Of a stretch of 64,000 nucleotides of DNA, positions 55,274 to 64,000 are shown one piece after another. The DNA is taken from assembly GCA_949126835.1 (NCBI GenBank), contig OX421499.1, forward strand, positions 2,685,553 to 2,749,552, given 5' to 3'. The position numbers and the translations under genes were made by a program. The notes below the pieces were generated by a model. It was not told the origin of the DNA and did no database searches. It was given only the letters and a program-made list of their open reading frames with translations. This DNA comes from Anisus vortex. Its lineage: Eukaryota > Mollusca > Gastropoda > Planorbidae. The first letter of the stretch is position 1, and each line of letters opens with the position of its first letter.

Positions 55274-58200
55274 GTAAGTAATTACTATTTTTATTTTATA
55301 CTTATTATCAGTAATACTATTTCTCGTACATCTAGTTCTACATTAATTTACGTTAAAAGATATAGCCTGGTTTGTTTGTAATGACAAAAGCTAGTTCGTT
55401 AGTTACGATATTGCGTCACTACTGCGTGTACCGTGTTGTTAAGAGGTCATGTGTGTAGTTCCTACGACCTACGCGTACACGTTTTCTTTTAACTTTTAAG
55501 ACACACCTAACAAACACAAATTTATCGTGTATAGGCCTACAAATACAGAGTAATCGTTTTCATAATTAATTAACCGGTCAGACACTCACAGTTTCTTTCA
55601 TTTATTTTGAAGCTGTTGTGAGTATATTAGTTGTTAGGCCCTATAATCTATAACTATAATATATCCTGTCGCTGCTATTAACAGTGGGCGGTGCCAGGAC
55701 ACCGGTATCGATATAGAATTTTGCTGTTGCATCCGTTCGATTATGAAAGTTACCGATTGTAGCTAAGTCGTAAAGTTAATGGAAACACAAAATATATTAC
55801 CTAGTAATAGCTTAGAAAGTTAACTAGTAGAACTAGGCCTACTATAATGACTGAAATTAATGTAATTATGTAGCCTATGAAGAAAATTTAAGGACAACTA
55901 ACTAACAACTATAAAAATCATTTAGCGTATGCTATCGTTATGGTCGACTGTTAAAATGAACACTAAAATCTACAAGAATCAAACAATTTCCAAAAATAAA
56001 TGTGTAGGCCTAAATAATGAAGTTTTAGAGAAGAACAATGTCATCAATTACAAAAAAGTATAGTCTTTATTTTACCAAATATAGCCTAATGTACAAAAAA
56101 AACCCACAACTTTTAATGACATATTATTTTTAATAATATCGGGGTGACCGATCTGAGATCGGTGTTTATAGGGTGAAATTAACAATATTGTTAGAATATT
56201 TGATACATATCTTTAACATCAAAGATCTTTAAAACAATAGAGAAATTGTAAACAATTTATATATAAGATACATGCATATAATTTAGGCTACTATTTACAG
56301 GGAGTATATTTAATCAGGTATGGGCCTACAAATGTATTTTGTAGTCATCTTTTTTTTTTTTCATTACAATATCTATTGTAATCTGCTTTAAGGGCTTTCA
56401 AAAGCTTTCAAAAGGTGATATAATTTAATTATTGCCCATTGATAAGCTGTTATTAGTAGAACAACTCCATCTTCAATGAGATTCTTTATGACTAATCAAA
56501 ATTGCAGAGCATAACAGCGAACAATAGCCACAGCATCTTCAAAGTGTTCACCGTAGTCTCTATTCAAGCCTGGAAACGATGAGGGTAGAATAATACTTTC
56601 ACCAATATCAGCATTATTCTTTTCTTCCAGATCTTGAAGAAAACCGGTGACTCCTATGTATTTGTCAGCATCTATCTTCTTTTGATTGTTCTTGATCTAC
56701 TGAATACGATCGCGTTCCAATCGAACGTGCGTATCCACGAGATACTGCTGGAAAAGGCGGCCTCCAAAATGCAGGGCATTGAATTTAATTTCTCGCATAT
56801 CAGGAACCACACACAGTCAGCTTGAGAATATAGGTTTTTGGTAAGATGGGGTGGAAAAGCCGGCTGGTCCAGCGGTTAGTTCACCGGACTGTCAACCAAA
56901 AACCAACTGACGCGTCGCGGGTTCTAGCCCGGCCACCGGCGGATCCCTGTCGTCCTGCAGGAGTTTTGGGCCTGTAAACATATTTGCGCCAGAAGGCAGC
57001 ATTGTGTTTACAGAGCGCACTGAGCATGCTAAAAAAGCATGGATAGAAGCGCTATATAAGTAACCAATTTTTAAATTTTAATTTTAATTTAATTCGGTAC
57101 CGGGCCATTTCAAAGCGTGTAAGGTGCTGTCGGCTCGCATAAGGCGTTTTTATAGGCATATCAAAAGAGAAGCCTAATCTCCCTTTAGAAAAAAACTGCG
57201 GGTAAGTAAAAGGCTCTACGCGGCTGTCTAAATTCTTCAAAGTAAAATTATTTTGGACACGCTTATGAACCACAATTTCGTTATCTGGATTGCTTTGATC
57301 TGAATTTAATGTAACGACAGTACATACTTCGCCGGATAAAGGTGCATTATTTTTTTTTATACGGATCCTTCTGGCGATGTGAAAATAAGCCGCACATACG
57401 GTGGAGCATGTCCTTCTTCAGTAGCATGACGGTTGACCTTTTCTTCCACTTCTCTCATCATCATAAAAGTTTGTGCAAGAGAGTTGCTTGATCTAATGAT
57501 TTGTTCCAATGAATTAATTAGAGATTGACTGATTTCATGATTGAGTGGATGTTTCAGTTGCTCGGTGACGGCGTCATCTGAATCTAAGAAGTACATCTGT
57601 CCGTATTGTGGACTTTTAAATTCACCCTTAACATGTTGTGTTGGATTTACTGGCATATTCATCTTCTTGTAGACTTGTCCTGCTGCTAGGAAGCTGTAGA
57701 TTCCCTGACTATTGATTGCCCGATCGTCATCTACGTTAAACGAAGCCAATGCGAAACATGAATTTAAGTTCCTTATCTAGTGGTTTTTTCATCCGCTTTC
57801 TTTTTTCTTCCAATTGTCTTTCTCGTTCTTTTGCAGTTTCTTCCTCTAATTGTTTTGTCCTACGCTTTCTTTGATAATCCAATCTCGTTTCTGTCTCATC
57901 TGTAGTTCCATTTTCTAGTTGCTGTAATCTACACATTTGTTTATTCTTTAATTGTTGTTAATGCACCTTAGCTAGGCTGCTCTGTTTGGTTTTACATTTG
58001 TATCCACTGAATAATTTCTATCCGAAGTCATGTAAGAAATAATTTTTGAAATAGTGTCTGCTTCTGCACTATCATCAGCAGTGGCCTCACATAGAAGGGG
58101 GGGGGGGTGAAGCAGAGGGGGCATATGCTCGGGGCTACACTTCTAGGGGGGGGGGTTGGCGGCAGATATTACCTAAATATAGTATTAAATGAAGCAGTTA

Positions 58201-61200
58201 CAGTATGCAAGTGTGCGTCGATGAAACTTTTGCCCTGGGGCGCTATACATAGGCTTGTGTCCATGCCTTTCTCTTTTTCAAATTTAAAATATAATTATTC
58301 TTTTTTCGTCTGCCAAGCATTTTCCTGAAATTGTAAATGTTATAACTTTAAAGACTGTATAAATTACTTACCATCATAACTATGCAGTAAACGATATAAG
58401 TTTAAAATGTATTCCATAACTTTAATAGTATCCTAATTGTTTGATGTATCGGTAAGGGTTAGGCCCTAAATCATTTTGGACTCTTTCAATCATAATATAA
58501 ACTATCAAACTAATCTTACCCTATCTTATCTTATACATTATAGACGCTCCTTCTATAAAGAAGATTATTGCGTCCTAGGCTCATCCGTGGTCCGAGTCTA
58601 GTCTTGCATTTCTTAATCTATTTATTTACACTACAATCAACCAGTTCAAAAAGTAATTAGTTTTAAACATAAATTAGATACACATTAAAACGATAGAAAA
58701 AAAAAATATTGATAATAGCTTTAAATCTTACCCATCTCAGAAACATAAACTATCAAGTGTATCCGTGAATACACAGAATAATATCTGTGTAGAAGAATGC
58801 ATCGCCACAAATCGTAAACACGTGGTGTATAGAGCATGTAGTTAAAAGATGTTTATGAAAGTTCACTTTCAGTTTAAAAGAAGCATATTAAAAACTAATT
58901 GGAGCGCAAAATACAAAGTTAAAACATATCTTAACTTTTTTTTTTATTGATGATACAATGTCATGCTGATTTTATTTCATTGCGCGGCGAAAATGGTAAC
59001 GATTTAAATGCTTTAAAACGGGAATTACCGAAGCGCTGAGAGTAAATTAAAGTCGTCTTGATTATGACGTCAAAAGAGTTCTATTGAACGCGATCGCGCT
59101 AGATGGGGAATCCAATGACATGTTTTTTTTTCTCTTTTAGCCCAATTTAAAAGCTATTTTTAGAAATGGTCAGTGGTTTTTCCAAAAATTGAGGGTCAAG
59201 CAGTGGTTCAAATGAAATGAGATTGATCTAAAACGCATTTTCTCACCAGAATACATCAATAGGACAGTTTTCGCGAAAATCGTAGGGCCCGTTTTCGAGA
59301 ACGCTGACACAAACACACAAACAAACAAACAAACAAACCCACAAATATACCCCCAATTTTTTCTCGTTTAATATTATTAGATAAACCATAGACTATAATA
59401 TACATGGACCGCTTGCTTTAGTGTTTTATGCTATTATCTTATGTTTTTTTGCAATTCCCGATTTTAAATGAAGTAATTGTAATACAAGTTCCGTTTTATT
59501 AAATCGCATTTTTTTCGACTTTAAATGAATACTTACTTAATATATCATTGACTATAATAAGATGGACCGCCTGCTCTATTTTTAGAGCTTATTTTCTTTT
59601 TTCCGTGCGCACACCACACTGATCTATAAATGTTTCAGCTCTGTACTACTTTCGATTTTAATTTTTCATTGAGAAAATCATGGAACTTGTATATCAATAA
59701 CTTTATTTCCGGTATGGCAATTACGTTATTTAGAATCGGGAATTCCGATCATCAGTGTTTCAAGTCATCATATAGCAGAAATACCAAAGACTATAATATA
59801 CACCGAACATGAGTTTAACAGATAAACTCCATACTTCTTCAATAAGTAATTATTTAATTTGAAAATTTACCTCCAGTATGCCTTTCAATTCATCAACAAA
59901 AACTTCCTCATCCATAGCGTCCATATCTTAGTCATAGATTGACGCACAAAATTTCTAAAAAAAATGGTGCGATTCAATAAAACGGAATTTGTATTACAAT
60001 TACTTCATTTAGAATCGGGAATTCCGAAAAAAGCAGTCTTTCGAGTCATCATATAGCAGAAAAACTAAAGCAAGCGGTCCATGTATATTATAGTCTATGG
60101 ATAAACCAAAGCAAAGAAACTAAGCACATAATAATGACATATTATTATAAATTAAAATTAAAAATATAGACTAATTTAAAGTTTGTTCTTCTGCACGCTA
60201 CTAGCATAGGCAGACGAATTACTAGGTAATGAAAGGCGAAGGGTATTTTATTTAAGTTGTCTTAGAAAATAGGAAAGTATGCAGTGCCGTTGCTAGGGAT
60301 TTGGGGGCTCGGGGGGCTTGGCCTCTTTAGGGGCCCCTGCATTTTGACATTCGACATTATGACATGAGAAAAAAACACCAGACACTCCTTTGGGTTCCCC
60401 TCCTCAAGTAGGGGCCCGGGGAGACTTTCGTATTTGGACCCCCCCATCCCCTTCCCTAGCTACGCCACTGAAAGTATGCCTAACACTACTCAGTTTCTCC
60501 CCACCGAAGGCACTTTAATGAGGGCGCAGACATTTTTTTCGCCTAGGACGTCAAAAACCCTAGAGCCGGTCCTGAGTTTGGGGTGGGGGGGGGAGGTGTA
60601 CGGATCGAACAGGTAGGAGAGGGTATGCTAATATGACTTTTAAGTGCGTAGGTAATATATCTTTACACTCCACTCCCCCCCCCCCGGGGGATTCCACGTA
60701 TCAAAATTCACCGTGGCCTTCTTTGCACATAAAGGTTTACCGAGTTCAGTTTGATGGATGGGTTTGATTTTAAACCTCGTTAAAATCTGATATAAATTAA
60801 ATCTATAACTATAACACTTTAACTGCAGTAAAAAAAATAAAAATATGGGCCCTGCGGAGGGGGAAAGGATGGGTGGGGGTATACTCAATAATCTATCTTG
60901 CCATACATTTTGTAGAGAGTTATGGTTCGTATATTTATGAGTGATGGGAATATATTCTGCTGAAAACAAAAGCAATTTTTGCGCTCAAATCGCAGGTAGC
61001 CTGTTGAAGTTTGCATCATTTAAAAAATAAATAAATTCTGCAGCTAAGTTAACATAGATTTGGGCAGACATTATCTGTAAAGGATTTAACCCAGCGGGCA
61101 CACCCCGTCGTAACGACGAGGTAACAACGCGGTTTCCACGTGTTTTCGTGGTTTCCATGTTATTTTCCCCGTCGATACGACATGGCGCGCCTGCTGGGAA

Positions 61201-64000
61201 TGTCGTTTTCACTCAACCTCGTTCCCGAGGAGCACTCAACCTCGTTCCCGAGGAGCTTAATTATCAGCAAACCGTACAAGACCTAACGCTATAGTCAGTA
61301 AGCTTTTCATTAATTCGTGCTATAGTCAGTTGTCTAAAAACCTTATTTTTATTACCCCGCTAAAGTCTACAAACCTTATTTTAAAACCACGCTTAAGTCT
61401 ACAAACCTTATTTTAACCTGCAAACTGTACTTTAAACCACATTATCGTCTACAAACATCACTTTAAGTTTTAAAGCTCTCAATATCTTCCTTTTTTTTGC
61501 CGAGTCTAGAAAGTTTGAATCGTGACAAAATACTTTTCGGAAGTAAAATGTCGCTTTTCGTCAGTTACATGCACCAAAGCAAACAAGAACAAACACAAAA
61601 CAAACACAGAGAAAAATGTACCACTTGTCCCCTCAGACCTTAGTCTCAGACTAGTAGGCCCTACATGCAGTTGATAAATAAACACACATTAACAAGCTTT
61701 ATTTAAGGTTGTTGTTTTTTTACTTCTACAATGACTAATATTGTGTAATTTATAGTGAAGTACTCTTTCTTCCCGAGTGTCATCCGGGCAAGGAATGGGT
61801 TTTCCGAACAAACCATGAAAACCAGTAACTTAACATCATTTAAAACACTAATCAAACTGCAAGACTAGACTCAGACAAAGGAGGAACGTAAGACACAATA
61901 ATATATTAAGATAAGAGCCACATTTCTTCTGTATTTCGGAAATGTATATTCTATTTCTACACGTTTAAAAGCCACGAAATTTCTAATTTAGAAATACAAA
62001 AGAAAGACAATCTGTCACAATGTTCAGATAAACACAAGGACAAGGACAATTTCCTTATTCCTTATGCGAGAACAAATGCATAAAAGTACTCTCTCTTCCC
62101 GAGTGACATCCGAGCATGGAATGGGTTGCCTGATCACACCAATAACTTAACATCATTTAAAACATTAATAGAAATGCAGGACTAGACTAAAACCATGTAT
62201 GTTCGTAGGACGCAATAATCTTCTTTATAGAAGGGGCGTCTGTAATGTATAAGAAAAGATAAGGGGAAAAAAAACACACACAATCCTCGCTTATGTATTT
62301 TTATTTTTCAATGCAATCCATATAGGCCTATTCCTCGTGTACACCTTGGGTGTTTCTCATTTCGATCAGACGATGACACTTGGCAGGTCTGCAGTTAATA
62401 CAATTCAATCCCATCCCTCAATTTCATGTTGAGTTAAACGTTTTATTTCTTTTGTTTGAGAGTTGGGGGAGAGGGGGGGGCAGTAGGGTAACTCGATGGG
62501 GCGAAGGAGGGTGGCCGCCTTGGGCACCAATATTTGAATGGGCGCCAATCTTGACACTTTCTTAACCTATGCGCACGTCAGCATACTAGTAAATGAAAAA
62601 AAAAAAAACAACATTTTATAAGGCCTTAGCGTAGTTTTTAGGGGGGTGCAACAGTGGGTTCGGCTGGCGTAACGTAGGTCCTGGGTTCGAATCCTGGTGA
62701 AGGCTGGCGTTTGTTCCCGGGTCTGGAGGGTGTCCCTGAGTCTACCCATCAGAGCATAAACCTTTATATAAACTTTGTGCCGACAGACTATAAAATCTTT
62801 GCACGGACTAATTGGCCCGCCATCATACCACCGAGCCAAAAAGTGTCACATAGACTAGACGTGTTACCGATGATAACATATCCTATCAAAATTTTCAGCG
62901 TCCCCCTCCCCTCCCCCCACCTTTAAAAAAAAATTTATGCGAAAAACGTTGTTTTTTAAATTTAATTTGCGAGAACTAATGCATATAAGTAGTATTACCT
63001 TTCGAGTGGCATTCCTGTATGGAATGGATTACCTGAACAAACCCTGAAAACCAACAGCTTATGATCATTTTAAAAACATTAACCAAAATACAAAACTAGA
63101 CTCTGACCACGGATAAGCGTAGAACATAATAACTTTCTTTATAGTAGGAGCGTCTGTAAGATGTAACATAAGAAGATAAGATACTATGTTAATACTAGTA
63201 GTTCTGCCCGTCAAAAGGACGGAGAAACGAACGATTAAAATGTTTTTTGTTCAGGGGCGAAGCCAGAAATTTTTTCCAAGGGGGGCTGAACTTTCGCGTG
63301 ACAAATATTTACCAAATACCGGAGGGGGGGGGGGCTGAACTTTCGTGTAATAAACATTTACCAAATTTTTAGCGAATTTAGTATTTATTTTTTTAAAAAT
63401 CTATTGAAAAAAATATTTTTTTTTAATTCCAGGGGGGGCTTAGCCCCCCCCTGTGGCTTCGCCCCTGTTTTGTTAAAAGAGAAAGAAAACAAAACAAACA
63501 ATGTTACAATAAAAAACTGTATTGAGAACGTTTCTTTCGGTGTTTAGTTTTTGGAATTTTTTTTATTGCATAAGAAGATAATTTGTTAATATTATTATAT
63601 ATATTATAGGGCCTAAAGATCACACAATAACACAAGGGCTTTTTACTGTTCATTCATTGAGTTGTTAAAGTACATGTTTTTTTTTTATCCCGCAACAGGT
63701 TGGCCTGTGCATCTTGATCTGGTGTGTCTGCGGCCTCATCTCGCTGATCGGGGCGCTCTGCTACGCCGAGCTGGGCGTCACCATCACACGGTCTGGTGGA
63801 GACTACGCTTACATCAGGGAGGCGTTCGGGCCTTTCATGGCCTTTCTGCAGCTGTGGGTGAGTGAACGCTGTTTTGTCTCTAAAACGGGGTGCTCTTCAG
63901 GGTTCTCACACAGTCTGAAAAGTCTGGAGTTAAAAAAAAACAAATCAAGGCCTGGACAACCTTGATCCGTTCAGTAATGTTTTGTTTCAACCATTTACTC
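55100..64000 (+). CDS. SLC7 LAT-type amino acid transporter, 5' part (exons 1-2)
   Basis: Light chain of a heteromeric amino acid exchanger (LAT/y+LAT branch of SLC7), a 12-TM plasma-membrane protein that normally pairs with an SLC3 heavy chain. Exon 1 55100-55273 (58 codons) gives a 26-residue hydrophilic N-terminus, then TM1 with [20 protein letters not shown], including the family's GSGIF substrate-binding loop. Exon 2 63699-63857 (53 codons) gives TM2 [15 protein letters not shown], then the [18 protein letters not shown] loop and TM3 start. Phase 0 at both junctions, donors GTAAGT and [19 protein letters not shown] resembles LAT2 (SLC7A8) most by eye, but SLC7A5/6/7 remain possible. The gene continues past the window. 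The start ATG has G at -3 and G at +4. Confidence 0.93.
56480..57950 (-). pseudogene. Helitron Rep/helicase N-terminal region remnant
   Basis: On the minus strand, a basic repeat ([20 protein letters not shown]), then [35 protein letters not shown] and [16 protein letters not shown], then [16 protein letters not shown]. After an inserted SINE it resumes with [20 protein letters not shown] and [13 protein letters not shown]. The order matches the Helitron-like N-terminal domain that precedes the Rep and helicase domains of Helitron proteins. Frameshifts, stops and the SINE make it non-functional. Rep and helicase parts are absent. Confidence 0.75.
56859..57070 (+). mobile_element. tRNA-headed SINE (family B) inside the Helitron remnant
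   Basis: GCCGGCTGGTCCAGCGGTTA head, GCGGGTTCTAGCCC B-box-like segment, GCGCTATATAAGTAACC tail. Closely matches 9884-10100. Confidence 0.8.
58515..58620 (-). mobile_element. L2-like LINE 3' tail
   Basis: Minus-strand copy: TATCTTATCTTATACATTAT, GACGCTCCTTCTATAAAGAA, TCATCCGTGGTCCGAGTCTA. Tails of this family end in AAGATAAGAT. Confidence 0.65.
59090..59386 (+). mobile_element. Possible RTE-like 3' end
   Basis: GCGATCGCGCTAGATGGG, CAAACAAACAAACAAAC and the ending TTTCTCGTTTAATATTATTA resemble 3' tails of RTE-type elements. Classification is tentative. The foldback element 59387-60099 inserted at its end. Confidence 0.35.
59387..60099 (+). mobile_element. Foldback element with long inverted repeats, 713 bp
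   Basis: CATAGACTATAATATACATG at the left and its inverse at the right. The inverted arms continue for about 150 bp (CGCTTGCTTTAGT, AATGAAGTAATTGTAATACA, TTCCGTTTTATT) with indels. Flanked by GATAAAC at 59380-59386 and 60100-60106. The centre contains further partial copies of the terminal motif near 59546 and 59786. No coding sequence. Confidence 0.85.
60282..60470 (+). mobile_element. hAT MITE, 189 bp, perfect 8-bp duplication
   Basis: CAGTGCCGTTGCTAGGG to CCCTAGCTACGCCACTG, flanked by AAAGTATG at 60274-60281 and 60471-60478. Sister of 50870-51064. Confidence 0.9.
61090..61198 (+). mobile_element. Short foldback MITE, 109 bp
   Basis: CCCAGCGGGCACACC at the left; CATGGCGCGCCTGCTGGG, partly diverged, at the right. 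The middle repeats GGTTTCCACG and GGTTTCCATG. Copy of 49698-49786. Confidence 0.7.
61755..62260 (+). mobile_element. Two L2-like LINE 3' tails in tandem
   Basis: First tail 61755-61915 (GTACTCTTTCTTCCCGAGTG, GGAATGGGTTTTCCGAACAA). Second 61975-62260 (TTAGAAATACAAAAGAAAGA, GCATGGAATGGGTTGCCTGA, CTTCTTTATAGAAGGGGCGT). The second ends GAAAAGATAAGG. Confidence 0.7.
62641..62757 (+). mobile_element. Family A SINE, 5' half
   Basis: CCTGGGTTCGAATCCTGGTG (B box intact), then GGGTGTCCCTGAGTCTACCC, truncated after CATCAGAGC. Confidence 0.65.
62960..63185 (+). mobile_element. L2-like LINE 3' tail
   Basis: GCGAGAACTAATGCATATAA, GTATGGAATGGATTACCTGA, CTCTGACCACGGATAAGCGT, GTAGGAGCGTCTGTAAGATG, ending AAGAAGATAAGAT. 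Confidence 0.7.
63252..63467 (+). mobile_element. hAT-like MITE, 216 bp
   Basis: CAGGGGCGAAGCCAGAA to TGTGGCTTCGCCCCTG, flanked by TTTTGTT (63245-63251 and 63468-63474). The host repeat around it (GCCCGTCAAAAGGACGGAGA) has a paralogue without the insertion at 49460-49520. Confidence 0.8.
63699..63857 (+). CDS. SLC7 exon 2 (TM2 to TM3 start)
   Basis: The acceptor CGCAACAG precedes GTT GGC CTG. Noticeably GC-rich coding sequence compared with the intron. Ends CTG CAG CTG TGG before [23 protein letters not shown] is the diagnostic SLC7 stretch. Confidence 0.95.
63898..64000 (+). mobile_element. Left end of a hAT-like element, cut by the window end
   Basis: CAGGGTTCTCACACAGTCTG with GTCTGGAGTT and GGCCTGGACAACCTTGAT words, similar in style to 29975-30458. 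The right end is not in the window. SLC7 intron 2. Confidence 0.4.

Larger units (their letters stand above)
55274..63698. other. SLC7 intron 1 (8.4 kb)
   Basis: Contains the Helitron remnant, a foldback element, hAT MITEs and LINE tails listed separately. 55280-56480 and 58160-58500 show only AT-rich sequence with TAGGCCTA words. Confidence 0.85.

Noticed and set aside
57052..57936. Host gene on the minus strand in SLC7 intron 1
   Set aside because: The segments line up with the Helitron N-terminal domain in order and are interrupted by a SINE and frameshifts.

Overview
The window is metazoan nuclear DNA. Genes are split into many short exons with GT/AG junctions, introns are large and AT-rich, and the space between exons is packed with transposable-element debris. 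The repeat content (tRNA-headed SINEs ending in TTTACT-type tails, L2/CR1-like LINEs, many hAT-type MITEs, a Helitron remnant and a very frequent TAGGCCTA word) suggests a mollusc, most likely a gastropod. That species call is inference. I could not run any search.

Three protein-coding genes are supported, all on the + strand. (1) 1686-7453: a roadblock/LC7-type dynein light chain (DYNLRB), 97 aa. Exon 1 appears to contribute only the start codon. The introns hold a TA-flanked DNA transposon and four minisatellites. (2) 11367-44140: importin-4 (IPO4), a nuclear import receptor of the importin-beta/karyopherin family. I traced 29 coding exons with fully compatible phases and no internal stop. 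They give 1084 aa, close to the 1081 aa of human IPO4. (3) 55100 to beyond the window end: the first two coding exons of an SLC7 LAT-type amino acid transporter, with an 8.4-kb first intron.

Layout: 1-1550 is repeat-rich sequence upstream of DYNLRB. 7454-11366 separates DYNLRB from IPO4 and holds MITEs and SINEs. 44141-55099 separates IPO4 from SLC7 and is a graveyard of nested hAT-like, TTAA-flanked and foldback elements. 55274-63698 is SLC7 intron 1, with a Helitron remnant, a 713-bp foldback element and LINE tails. Several elements are bounded exactly by target-site duplications (TSDs).

The three genes are not functionally linked in any obvious way: cytoplasmic dynein cargo adaptor, nuclear import, and amino acid transport. 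I found no operon-like system, CRISPR array or genuine tRNA/rRNA gene. The most unusual signals are tandem repeats fused to splice sites (IPO4 exons 15 and 20, DYNLRB exon 4), a possible 39-nt in-frame cassette exon in IPO4, and a hAT-like family with 6-bp target duplications.
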